Below are positions 1 to 10,359 of a stretch of 64,000 bases of DNA, piece by piece. The stretch lies in assembly GCA_903772945.1 (NCBI GenBank), contig CAICTM010000212.1, positions 27,050 through 91,049 on the forward strand, in the 5' to 3' direction. A program made the position numbers and the translations under genes. Below the pieces are notes generated by a model. That model was not told the origin of the DNA. It made no database searches and saw only the letters and a program-made list of their open reading frames with translations. Position 1 is the first letter of the stretch; the number at the start of each line of letters is the position of its first letter. Origin of the DNA: Seminavis robusta. Its lineage: Eukaryota > Bacillariophyta > Bacillariophyceae > Naviculales > Naviculaceae.

Positions 1-1374
1 CGTCGCAAAACGGCCTACAGCATGGCTTTGGGCATCAACGAGGCGTACGTTACAAACCACTCATTCCGACTCCAGTTTCTACGAGCCGATCGCTTCCAGC
101 CAAGTCCAGCGGCCACTCGTATGGTGACCTATTTCGAAACCAAATTGGACCTGTTTGGACGGGATCGTCTGTGCATCGAGTTGACTCAAGACGATTTGGA
201 TCCGGAATCGCTGGAAATTCTCTACATGACATGGTTCTGTGATTTGCCCGTTCGAGATCGTGCCGGACGACAAGTCGTCGTTCAACTCTCCAAACCCGGT
301 ATTGACTGTTATTCACTCCCCGTGACACAACGAATGCGCGTCCTCTTTTATACGCTCTGTGTTAGCGCTCGTGATCCGGAAACGCAAAAGCACGGTCGCG
401 TCGCACTGTTGTGGGTGGCGGGGTCGTTGGGCAAAGCATCGAGTTTGTGGAAAATTGCCGGCATGTATGCGTCGTCGCCCGTTCGCATCCAAGGCTGTCA
501 TTTGTGTGTTGATATTGCACATGGGTACAGTACTCCCATTGTCAGTATTGTGCAGCTGTCCATGAACAGTATGCTGCGAGTACGAGTGAGACGGCATATT
601 GGGACTCCTCAAGAAATTTTTTATTCTCTCATGACATATGGGATCCCCGTGGAGTTTATCCCCATTGGAGAGGATGGAGAATTTGCGCATCAATTGCACA
701 CGGATCGATGGAAACGAATTCGGACACAGGAGCAATGGTTGAAACAACTGCAGCAGCAGCAGCAACAGAGTTTTGTCAGTCAAACCAAAGCAGCACTACC
801 ACAACCTGTGGGTGCGACTGTTGCCACCAATGTCCAGGCGGTGGATAAGGCAGCCTTGATGGAAAAAGCCGATGCCATGGTGATGGCCAACCGCAACAAC
901 GACAACAATCTCGCTGCTAATAGTATTGGTAATACTACAGTTTTGGTGGTGGTAGACACCCCCACCAATCACGATGTTCTCATGGGCAAGGGACGAGGGG
1001 CACACGAACATGTGGGCAATATTCTATTCCGAAATCTCATTGAAAAATGCCGACCGCAATACGATGCTGCCACCAAGACACAGAAAACACAGCTCGCCAA
1101 GGACATTGTTCGAATTGTCAAGGAGGAATGGAAGGGGCGCTTCTTGCGGGACGACGTTAAAGGATGGATCCCCATTACCGACGAGTTGACCATTCGTCGC
1201 AAGGTGAGTGTGGCATTCCGAGATGCTCGCAAGGCACCCAAGGGAAAGAAACAAAAACAGCAGCAGGCGGCTGCAACGGAGATTACACAGGAAGAAGACG
1301 AGTTGCTGCTGCCATTGGAGGACCCAACATGGGAAAACCAGCCTGCCATTGATATGGTCGTGCTAAAGGCGTAA
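1..1374 (+). CDS. CRAL-TRIO (Sec14)-like / DUF6824 protein, 5' end outside window
   Basis: The frame is open from base 1, with seven sense codons before the first ATG at 22, so the gene probably starts upstream. The first ~220 residues read like a CRAL-TRIO lipid-binding lobe: a DRAGRQVVV strand, then alternating strands and helices ending in a GIPVEFIPIGEDGEF tail typical of Sec14-like proteins. A Gln-rich linker (CAG/CAA run near 750-770) leads to a C-terminal DUF6824 domain, roughly residues 315-400, with the signature DVLMGKGRGAHEHVGN, an internal WKGRF and a final RKVSVAFRDARK. DUF6824 is widespread in diatoms and its function is unknown; its basic surface suggests a DNA- or protein-binding role. 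A phosphoinositide or lipid-transfer role for the first half is inference. The gene ends at TAA 1372-1374. I am confident of DUF6824 and moderately confident of the Sec14-like fold. Confidence 0.8.
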   Translation, partial: RRKTAYSMALGINEAYVTNHSFRLQFLRADRFQPSPAATRMVTYFETKLDLFGRDRLCIELTQDDLDPESLEILYMTWFCDLPVRDRAGRQVVVQLSKPGIDCYSLPVTQRMRVLFYTLCVSARDPETQKHGRVALLWVAGSLGKASSLWKIAGMYASSPVRIQGCHLCVDIAHGYSTPIVSIVQLSMNSMLRVRVRRHIGTPQEIFYSLMTYGIPVEFIPIGEDGEFAHQLHTDRWKRIRTQEQWLKQLQQQQQQSFVSQTKAALPQPVGATVATNVQAVDKAALMEKADAMVMANRNNDNNLAANSIGNTTVLVVVDTPTNHDVLMGKGRGAHEHVGNILFRNLIEKCRPQYDAATKTQKTQLAKDIVRIVKEEWKGRFLRDDVKGWIPITDELTIRRKVSVAFRDARKAPKGKKQKQQQAAATEITQEEDELLLPLEDPTWENQPAIDMVVLKA

Positions 1375-2227
1375 CAATTCGCAAAATAACGAAACGATGG
1401 ATCAAACAAAGAATAGCCACCCTGACGACCGACGACAGAATCCATTGCCCAACCAGGAAAAGTGCCACTCCGACCCAGACCCCGCAAGCAAAGCCACCCT
1501 AACTACTAGTACATACATGCATGTATTCCACCCTAAATGCATGCAACCAAGTACTACACGTGCTGTCTGTAGTACATGTAGAATCGAATCGAGTCGACTG
1601 TGTTTTCTGACTGACAAAACAAAACTTTGTCTGCCAGACAATCGCTTCATGAGAGTGAACTCCGTTGCCGTATACTACATGTACTAGCTGGGTCTCTCCA
1701 TATCCACCACTCAGCACAGGACTTGGTCCATTCATGTAAATGATGCTCACTGGCTTCCGTAGAGTATTTAACTACTGTAAACTCCCTTTGACTGCAAAGG
1801 ATGCTTGCAATGGCCTATACCGTCTTGCCAATCAGTCATGCCCACCTCTGTCACAGGGGTATCCACCAGGCTCATCAAATACAGTGCTCGGGGCCTGCAA
1901 GTGCTTCGGGCCCTGATGTTTGAGATGATGATTTCGACTCTGACATTCGATTCGATTCGATTCATGTTGGATTGATCGGCGCAATCGTGGAATGAACCGC
2001 AACGTGGAGCTTTTAGGGTTGCGGCTGCAGTGTAAGTCGCCATCACCAAAACGAACGCAAAATCCAATCTTGATGAGTGACGACGAAGCTCCTCGGGGTC
2101 TCATTTTTGTTTGCTACTTTGGCATCCTACTGTACGGAAGTGTAGCTCTTGACTACTTCTTTTAAAAGTTGTGCATCATTGTTTCCCAACCTGAACTGGA
2201 ACCGAAGCAACGATACCGACATCAGAA
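1375..2227. other. Spacer with short repeats
   Basis: No credible gene. It holds ATGCATG-rich palindromes near 1515-1545, a GATTCGATTCGATTC run near 1945-1965, and one copy of the dispersed motif CTGGCTTCCGTA near 1749. The end nearest 2228 probably contains the lipase promoter, but no specific element is recognisable. Confidence 0.5.
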
Positions 2228-4682
2228 ATGAGAGTCACGCCTCTGATCCTCTTGGTGGCCGCGTTGCCACCGATCGTTGCCTTTTCGTTGGTTGTGCCCA
2301 GGTCGTCGTCATCATGCAGTAGCCAGAAGAAGCTTTGTCCCTCCTTACTATTTGGTGAACCCATGATGGGAGCCACCACAAGAACAAGACTACGAATGAC
2401 CACCAAGCCAGACAAGGACGAACAGAAGAGGAAATCGGGAGAAGACGAGGAGGACGAAGATATGGAAAAATTTTCCGCCTTTTTGCAACGCATGAGTCAA
2501 TTGCCTCTGGTCAATGGCAACGTGGTGGTACCACCAGAAGACAACACCCGTACTACTGACAACAACAACAACAAGCAATCCTCCGCCAACAAAGAAACGC
2601 CTCCTTCGGGGCGCAATCCATTTCTCAGCCCCTTTTTTGGTCTCTTGAATCTGGAAGACGTGCTGGGTAGTAGTGTTACTACCAACAGCAAAGATGCTCT
2701 TCTTCCTACTAGCAAAATGAACAGTAAATCCACCAAAGAACGTCCCACAGCAGAAGTCATCAACTCGTGGGGTCGCTTTGTCACTACGCTGCGACAATCC
2801 ATTGGAGATCCCTTTGGCAATGAAACTGCCACTTCAGGCACAGTCGAGCCACCCTCTTTTTTTACATCCTCCTTTTTATCGAGTGCCTCGACGGCCACGG
2901 ACGATTTTGTACGAGAAGCATCGACCATTGCCGAATCGGTGCTCGTGGCAGCCTCCACAGCGGTTTCCCCCGATGCCTTTACCAACGTCATTCAACAAGC
3001 CCGCAATGTGTTGAAATTTCAAGACGACCTCGTGGCCGCCGCCACCAAGACGGCGCGGGATCGAGGGTTGGATGGATTTGAAGCCGCCGAACGAGCGCGG
3101 AATACTACCGATTATGTAGCCAGTCTCGTGGCCGTGGCCGATCAAGTCTTGCGATCTGGCTATGTCCAAAAGGAAGGCAGCTATGCGGCTATTGCGGGCG
3201 ATCGCGATGGTCAAGCCATGCTCTTGTTGGGCGATAGTAATGACGATAGTTCGTCCTCGTCCAAACCGCTCTTTGACAAGATTGCATCCGCCCGAGCAAT
3301 TAGTTACGAAGAATTTGGACCCGCCATTAGTACCATTGCCGAAATGGGATGGTTGTCGGGAGGCATTTATGAGAATCAAGTCGAACGGCCGCATGAACTG
3401 GAACACTCCATTGTCGCCGAAGGCATTAGTGCCGATGTCTATTGGATGATTACCGATTCGGTGGAGAATGAAGCGGACTATGTCCTTGATTCCAATAACG
3501 ACGACGCCAAGGACATTTCCGTACGGACGATTATTGTACGGGGCTTTGATGCCTCGGATGAACGAGTGGATCGGGAAGAGTTGTTGAATGAAATTTGCAA
3601 CCTCAAGTCCCAACCATTTTTTGATGACGATGACGACAACAACATACCAGGTCTGGTGGTTCATAGTGGCTTGTATAAACTTGCCAAAGCTGTCTACCAG
3701 GATATCCAACGGTATATTGACTGGTCAGCACCCGCGCAAAAGATTATCTTTACGGGACATTCGGTAGGTGGATCCATATCCCTGCTGTTGACACTCATGC
3801 TCGCCCGAGATCGAGGAGGTAAGAACGAACTGGGTTTTAAGATCGATCATGGCTTTAAAAGTTTTGTCCACGGACTCGCTTCTCAACCGTGGTTTGTACG
3901 TACTGGGGATGCTAGTCGACTTTGTACGCAACAAGATATTGAGGGTGTTTACATTTGGAAGCCCTCCAGCTTTCATGCTGGAAAAGACTGTCGAGCGAAA
4001 GGTGCCGTCTCAGGGATGTGAGATTTTGGACTTGTTCGGTTTGCCAGCATCGCTGGTCTATGGACAGGTGCAACCCTGGGACCCAATCCCTCGCCTGTTT
4101 TCTCCCATTGACGGTTTGTACCCACTCGTTGATGATATCGGGGAAGACGGGGTGACTCCGTATGCCAGTGGTCCGCCGCGGTCCCTCCGTTTGGTGACGC
4201 GTGCTTTAGTGGAGGCATGGGAAGGCTGGCCCCAGTTTCGGGACAAGATGAGAGCTGCAGGACCTCAAGGGTATCAGCCGGTCGGGTTACAGCATATCAT
4301 ACTACCCGAGCCAGTCCGGTATCTCACGGATCGTTTTGTGAACGTCAATGTGAACGTGCCACCCGCAGACGAACTTGTACGGGTATCCCCCGCAGAGCTT
4401 TACGAGGCGTTGGAAACCATCTTCCCATTGGATGTTTTTGAATTGAGTTATGTCACATCAGCCATTCGCGGGTTCCTTCATCATTTCTACCCTGCGTATG
4501 ATGCGCCCCTGGTGGCCTATGCCCAAAAGGTAAGCCGGGAAAGCATGGTACAAACCAAACAAGAGGAATTGGTACAAAGCATTGATACACCGAAAGTGGC
4601 TGACGAGGAGGAAGGCTCCGATGGAAGCAACTCGTGGGGTTCCGCAGAGCAATGGCTCAAGAATGTTGTTCCCTCGGAGTGA
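2228..4682 (+). CDS. Plastid-type class 3 lipase (PLIP-like), two exons
   Basis: Proposed join(2228..3818, 3862..4682), 803 residues. It is a triacylglycerol/galactolipid lipase of the class 3 alpha/beta-hydrolase family. The nucleophile elbow GHSVGG places the catalytic serine at about residue 512; PWDPIPRLF supplies a likely catalytic Asp, and a downstream HHFYPAY or LQHIILP the His. FTFGSPPAF follows the nucleophile as in plant plastid lipases. The N-terminus is a hydrophobic signal peptide followed by VAF-SLVV, with Phe at the likely cleavage site, which is the diatom plastid-import pattern. Low-complexity DEDEED and NNNN stretches lie in the first 150 residues. The frame breaks at 3818. 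A GTAAGA donor at 3819 with an AG at 3860-3861 removes 43 bp and restores a continuous lipase fold, but that intron is very short, so a frameshift is the alternative. Confidence 0.82.
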
Positions 4683-5430
4683 TGTCATGTCATCAGAACA
4701 ACGGGGACCTCCTGGCTTGATGGTGCTGAGATGGCAGAACAGCGGGGGCCTCTCTGGCTTGATGGTGCTCAGATGCAAGGAATGCGAGAAACCCTGGTGT
4801 CAGCGGTTACTGATTGAGATGGACTCACGCAACATCTGCTGCGGTCGCCATGCCAGGAACCCTCAAGCCAGAAAGACCAGTGCCAATGCAAAGTCTCAAG
4901 CTGGACGGTCTAGACCAATAGATATACTACTAGCTAGTTCGCTCCCCGCGCCGTCAAAAGATTGGCTGACTATCATATCCCATACAGTAGACACCGGTAC
5001 GTAGAGTGCCAACCTAGGTGATTTCCTGGGACTGTAATCTGCAACCAACCTGTAGTCAAGACGAGATACTTGCCGAGCGACAATCTGCCTAGCAGCACTG
5101 CCACAGATGCATGTGAAGACTCAGATGGCAATCCGTATGGCTCCATCAGGGGCTGGACGACAAACATGCATACCAGTACCTGGCACTGGTACCCGTTGCT
5201 GAGTCCTACAGCAGCAACGGCAATACATACCGGTACCCATTGGAAGCTGCGTACAACCAGACAGGCATATTTGATACCCAATGTTTGTGCCATTGCATCT
5301 CCCCCCAGTTTGTGCGTTCTTTCGGTAGCGCTACTATAGTGCAGGTTGGGACAGCTGGTACCGGTACCGTATGTTCACACTGGAGGAAGGCTTAGTTTCA
5401 AGTGAAATACTGTTTCAAAGCTATTCTGGT
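4683..5430. other. Spacer; left part of sulfotransferase duplication
   Basis: No gene. From about 4830 it aligns with 8487-8636 and then, after position 5003, with 10044-10330, so it is the 3' flank of duplicated copy 1. It also holds GGTACC palindromes near 5356-5370. A 46-bp unit containing CTGGCTTGATGGTGCT occurs twice at about 4710-4770. Confidence 0.6.
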
Positions 5431-7785
5431 TTAGAGTCGGCTGGTAGCTACCGGCACAATTCCCAGGCGTTTCTCATCTCTTTGCAACTTGATCTTGCAA
5501 CGCCTTCTCCATTCGATCCAGCCAAGTTTCACGCCACACTTTTCACGCAGGTTCCAGTCTGTTTCCTTTTTGGCTCCTTCACTCAGGTTTTGTGCTCTGT
5601 CCAGCAAGTCCAGGTATATTTCAATCTCCTCCTCCAACACACAACATAGCTTCCTGTAGGCCTCTTGAGTAATTGGTGAGGGATGGTGCTTTTCACTTCC
5701 GTGAGACACTGCCTTAGTGTTGTCAAAGGTGGTGTTTCCACCCAAGTAGTTGTTGGCGAGATGTTGGATGTCTTCCCATTCATTTTCCGTGCGAATGGCC
5801 AGTACTTCTTTGTCGGGAAAGGCATAGGCAGTACTGCTTGCATAGTATCGATAGTTATATTCCAAATGAAAGGAACCAGTGTTGAAGGTGCCGCTCGCAG
5901 CGCCACGGGCCTTTTTGCGACAATCCATTTGCTCACGTCGGGATTTGGTGGCCAAGGATGATGGAACGGTTGTGTTGGGATGTGTTGGATCTGCCTTCCA
6001 TGGCGACATGACACTTTGTGCAAACTCCTCGGCGGCTGCATATGGAAAGCAGAATTTGAAGAAGACCCCAGTTGGCCCTTTTTGCTTGTTCCCAGCTTTG
6101 TTTAGGCGGTCGGCCAGAAGGCAGCCAAGCGGCAATTGGCTACCCTTGTACACACTGCGATCATGGTGACAATTTTGGATGTGAGCGTACCGATATGCGG
6201 ACAACACTCTATCCACAGGGCTGCGAAGCACGAAGAGGAAGGAAGTGGATTGCCGAAAATATGATTGTCGGTACGACCACATGTGAAAGTAGTACTGAGT
6301 TTGACGTCCCAGCAGATCTCGTTTGTTGCGATGTTTCTTGTCAATGCATCGGCGAATCTCGTTTTGGGTTCTGTCATGATCCAATGGTAGACGGCAGGTC
6401 AAGCTGAGCTTGTTCCGCAAGCTCATGCCTCCAGCCTTGCCAACTTGAACGAAAGAAAGAGACGCATGAGGTATACTGGAAAGCAATTTGGTTGTTTTAT
6501 GCTTCCTAGCCAGAGTTTCGATGCCGCTTACCATGAACAAAGGTTATGATTCGTTCTTTTTCTGTGGGTATCTTTTGAACAATAATCTGGTTGTCTTTTG
6601 GGATGAGGCTATCTCCTTGTGGCTTCTTGTTGCTAGCTTCTCGTTTGCCGGGGCGTTCTCCTTGTTGCTGTTGCTTTGGGCCATGAATTTCATGTGCACT
6701 CTGCTTCATACCCTCCTTTTGCTTGTTTTGTTTCATGTCTGTTTGTTTCATGTTCTGATGGCTTTGTCGTTGCTTCATGTTCTTCTGTTGATGACTTGCA
6801 GTGTTCTCAGAGGCTGTCTCGTTGCTGTTTTGAATTGCATTGTTCTCACGTCGCTGGTTTTCTTGTTTCTCTGGGCGCTTTCGTGCCGGCTGCTGTAGAT
6901 TGCCGGTCTTGAGATTGTTTTCCAGGGATTCTGCTTCTTTCGCTGGCTTCAGTGATTTGCTCGCTTTCTGTTGTCCTCCTCCCTTCTTCGGGAGTGTCTG
7001 GATATCTTGCAGCTGCCCACGAGGTCGTTGTCGATCGCTTTGTCGTTGGCCAACTTCAAAAGCCTTAGCTGGGTGCATTAACGCATCCTCTGCACCTTTT
7101 TTACTAGTATGGATTGACTCCTGCTTTCTCCTTCCAGCTCGTTGGTCTGGAACCTCTTTTGATCCTTGCTCTGCCTTTTCTTCTTGGACACCAGATTGTT
7201 GACTCAGTGGAGCAGACGTCCGCACTCTTATCGTTGAGCCTTTGGATTGCTGTTTGTTTCCCCTGTCATGGCGTTGTTGCGCTTCTTTCACTTTTGCTTC
7301 TGCCTGCAGCTTTCTTTTCCTTGCATCCTCTGACAGCCCTTGATGCTTTGCCTCGTCGCCGGAAGGAATTTGAGGTTGTTGCGGATCCAAGACAAAAACA
7401 GAGTCGTCAAGAACAGATAATGATCTCTCTCTAATAGAGGAAGGCGAGGACTGGAACATTGCATGACAGGAAATAAAGGCGAACACCAATGCCCCCATTC
7501 GAAGCAGATGAATAGAGGATCTCTTTCCGATCAATGACGAGTGTTTTAGCCAGACTGCCGTTGCTTTCAGATCTCGCGCACTTCCCGATCCCCAATTCTT
7601 GGGGGCCTCCATTTGGGGAGCGTATTTTCGTTGTTGGACCATCATGGTGGGTTCTGCAAGATTTGTGGACGTTGTCTTGATGTGCATCTCTGAAGCTAAA
7701 TAAATGCACATAATATTCACAAAGCTAGTCTCAAGCAGCCGGAGGCTTGGAGCCAATGACCGAAAAAGATACAAAAGATCTGTTC
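4830..7785. repeat. Segmental duplication, copy 1 (sulfotransferase unit)
   Basis: This block aligns collinearly with 8487-12537. Shared landmarks are the CAACATC...GCGGTCGCC start, the AAGTCTCAAGCTGGACGGTC segment, the whole sulfotransferase gene, and an ATCTGTTCCGAA end at about 7779. Copy 2 carries 1.4 kb of extra DNA after an ACGTA that copy 1 has only once (4999-5003). Confidence 0.85.
5431..7687 (-). CDS. Type II membrane sulfotransferase, copy 1
   Basis: Proposed complement(join(5431..6443, 6532..7687)), 722 residues. It has a short cytosolic tail, one membrane helix at about residues 60-78 (LLRMGALVFAFISCHAMF), a long Gln/Lys-rich stem, then a Golgi-type sulfotransferase domain. Donor GTAAGC at 6531 and acceptor CAAG at 6445-6444 splice to FVHVGKAGGMS, which recreates the 5'-phosphosulfate loop split by the 88-bp intron. 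FLFVLRSPVDRVLSAYR is the 3'-phosphate motif. These bind PAPS; the acceptor, probably a secreted polysaccharide or glycoprotein, cannot be told. The first ATG is uncertain: the frame stays open upstream, and ATG at 7711 is another candidate. A one-base deletion near the start, compared with copy 2, changes the first ~45 residues. Confidence 0.8.
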
Positions 7786-9111
7786 CGAATTTTTACTCAC
7801 ACACCAAAGTGTCCCAAATAGTGAAGTTTCGAGTTCTATTTCGAGTTTTTATTCATGTTTGGTGCTAATACATCCAATTATCAGTCTTTTTTACGTGTTT
7901 TCGAGTTTCATGTTTCATGGCCAGACGCTCTAGTGGGATTGGTTGAAAGGATCGGGTAAGAGAGTGCCAACTGATCAACATATCCAAGCCTCGTCCTTTT
8001 GTGAGGGGCTCACCGGATCATTCCCATGGATCCAAGCCACTGGTATCCTCCTCTTTTTTCATTATTTCGATACCTGTACCTTTAGTCTATCTCTACTCTA
8101 TCTAGAGGATGTTATCTCCTCTTTACTCGTTACAGCGGCTGCTCCTTGTGAAGACAGGCTCCTCTTGTTTGGTTCTGGAAGCAGCGGTAGCAGGAGCGAT
8201 ATTTCAGTTCGAGTTCTTTCTTCCAGGGAGTCTCTTTCGCGGAGTGAGCAACCATCTTTCACGGAGTGAGCAAACCATGACACCTCGCAGCGAACGGCCA
8301 TTATCGTACACCAGTGCAGGGCTGGAAACAGCGGCACCGCAGCGAGCTTCTTCATTCGACGGATCGATGACTGCTTCGACGGAGCCACCATGAGGCTTCA
8401 TCTTCCACAGCATGACCATGGCGCTTCCTCTTGAAGACTATATCACTATGACCAGGCTACCTGTCACGCTATTACGCTATTACCTCCAACATCCGCTGCG
8501 GTCGCCCCGCCAGCCAGAAAGACCAATGCCAATGCAAAGTCTCAAGCTGGACGGTCCTAGATACTACTAACTAGTTCCCTGCGCCGTGGAAAGATTGGCT
8601 GACTATCATATCCCGTACAGTAGACACCTGTACGTAGTGAGCCCCCGTTAAAACTCATCACATGCATACTGTGCATTACCATGGTGGGCTCTTTCTTCGC
8701 CGGTTCAAGAGGGCAGACTCGTCTCTGGTACTGGCTACCAGCTAGACTCAGGGAGGTCCTCAGTGTGTTGGGATGATGGGACAAGTAGGGAAAGCGTTTT
8801 CCGTTTGTACGGGTACACTTGGAACCCAAAGTACTAGTACTTCAAAGTTTGAGTTCGGGCAAGCTGATTGAAGATTCGATTACGATTTTCTAGCTACTAT
8901 CTAGCTAGGCCAGACAGACATAAAATACTAGAGCCAGCTAAAAAATGGGAAGGGGAGGGTGTCAGGAGGAGTGGTGCCGTGGTGCCAAGGGTTCTGATTC
9001 TCCAAGCGGTTCTTCACAACATGCGCCCCATGCCCCGTCGCCCCGTCCAGGAACCAGGGAGAGTGCCCTTCAAAGGAACAGAGGGAGGACTGCGCGAATC
9101 GATTCAATCGA
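7688..9111. other. Spacer between sulfotransferase copies
   Basis: It contains the upstream region of copy 1, including T-rich repeats of TTTCGAGTTT near 7825-7905, then unique sequence, then the left part of duplicated copy 2 (from 8487) and the first 475 bp of the ACGTA-flanked insert (from 8637). No convincing coding frame; ORFs at 7943-8269 and 8098-8419 overlap on both strands and show no protein features. Confidence 0.5.
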
Positions 9112-10038
9112 ATGGCGCCAATCGTCACTACGCCCGAGACCTATTCAGTCTCCGCGCTCTATCCCCATTTTTCTTGCCCAGACGTGCGATCGACAATGGA
9201 CGCCATCAACAGCAAAGGAGGCAACGCTGGAGGCGGCTGGGACGTTGACAGCATTACGACAGAAGACGCCGAGATGCTCGCAGAGCTATTTTCGAAGTCT
9301 GATGACGAGACTTGCATGATAAAAGATCATGACGTAGTTCTCAAGATAGTATCCTGCCCTACCAAGGGCACGAGGATTTGGAAAGAAAAGGTGCGCTTCT
9401 TGTTAGGGACAAGAAAGTTGAGCCGTGAGGACATTGAGGCACTTAGTGCCATGCAAAATTCTTTCTACCGCCACCTGTTCTGCTGCAGCAAAAGGTACAA
9501 TGATCCTGCTGACGTTGGCTCTACAAATGTAAGTTTTTGGGTGAGCCTGAAGCTGGTCAAGGAGAAGAAGCAGATCGAATGGGTCCTTGATATGGACGAC
9601 GTCCGCCATATCAAGATTGGAAAAGAGCTCGTCCCCGTTGTGCCTGCCAGTGATGACTGCATCAGAGACGAAATCTTTCTCAGCAAGGGGATATCGACAC
9701 TGGAAAGAAATGCCAAAATTAAGTGCAAGAAGAAACAAAGGAGGCAGGCGGCAGCTCTGACCCCATCTGTCTCCCAACAAGGAACTGAGCGAGGGGCTCC
9801 AACAAAGCCCGCAGCACCGCCAATTGGCGAAGCAAATGATGCAAAGTGTAGCAAGTTTGCAAGTGCTCTTGGTAGTTCCATTCGGGATGACGTGAATGCT
9901 GCAGCTGCGTGAGAGCAACCTCTTAGAAAACTTGGTCACTCTGTAAAAGTAGATCATGGATTGCTTTCTGCCTGTGTTACCTTTGCTGAATTGCTTGAGG
10001 GCTGGCTCGTAAATCACGTTGGGGCATGGAGTGGCGGC
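8637..10038. mobile_element. 1.4-kb insert bounded by ACGTA direct repeats
   Basis: Copy 1 of the duplication has one ACGTA (4999-5003) leading straight into AGTGCCAAC. Copy 2 has ACGTA at 8632-8636, then 1402 extra bases, then ACGTA at 10039-10043 followed by AAGTGCCAAC. That is the layout of an empty and a filled site with a 5-bp target duplication. No terminal inverted repeat or transposase is visible, so the type of element is unknown; loss from copy 1 by recombination at ACGTA is the alternative. The insert carries the ORF at 9112-9912. Confidence 0.45.
9112..9912 (+). CDS. Unknown 266-residue protein inside insert
   Basis: I do not recognise this protein. It starts at ATG 9112 and ends at TGA 9910. 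The middle (residues ~60-180) is a compact mixed region with VLKIVSCPTKGTRIWKEKVRF, a NSFYRHLFCCSKRY segment and WVLDMDDVRHIKIGKELVP, reminiscent of a beta-rich domain. A short basic stretch, KCKKKQRRQ near residue 205, could be a nuclear localisation signal, and the tail is Ala/Pro-rich. No membrane segment or signal peptide. A GTAAGT at about 9531 lies within the frame and might be a donor, in which case the real protein differs. It sits alone in the ACGTA-flanked insert, so it may have been carried in with a mobile element. Expression is unproven. Confidence 0.45.
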   Translation: MAPIVTTPETYSVSALYPHFSCPDVRSTMDAINSKGGNAGGGWDVDSITTEDAEMLAELFSKSDDETCMIKDHDVVLKIVSCPTKGTRIWKEKVRFLLGTRKLSREDIEALSAMQNSFYRHLFCCSKRYNDPADVGSTNVSFWVSLKLVKEKKQIEWVLDMDDVRHIKIGKELVPVVPASDDCIRDEIFLSKGISTLERNAKIKCKKKQRRQAAALTPSVSQQGTERGAPTKPAAPPIGEANDAKCSKFASALGSSIRDDVNAAAA

Positions 10039-10359
10039 ACGTAAAGTGCCAACAACGGCGAATTCCATGGGGTTGTGTAAACTGCAACCAACCTGCAGTC
10101 AGGACGAGATACTTGCCGACAATCTGACTAGCAGCAAGCAGCACGGCCGCCCGTGAAGACTCTGGCTGGATGACACAATCCAGCAACTGCAATACACACC
10201 GGTACCCATTGGAAGTTACGTACAACCAGACAGGCATATTTGATACCCAAGATTTGCGCTGTTGCATCTCCCCCCAGTTGGGCATTCTTTTCGCAGTGTA
10301 GGTTGGTACCAGTACAGCCGGTATAGTACGTAAAGCTTTAGTTTCGGTAAAATACAACT
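9913..10359. other. Spacer downstream of unknown ORF
   Basis: It holds the right end of the insert and then sequence homologous to 5004-5400, including AACTGCAACCAACCTGCAGTC (compare 5037-5060). No gene. Confidence 0.5.

Noticed and set aside
2876-3709. 277-codon minus-strand ORF
   Set aside because: It is antisense to the lipase gene, has no recognisable motif and mirrors codon periodicity of the real frame.
6476-6531. 56-bp intron in sulfotransferase copy 1 ending at TTTCCAG 6476
   Set aside because: It puts the second exon out of frame; the CAAG acceptor at 6445-6444 restores both frame and the VGKAGG motif, and the same site works in copy 2.
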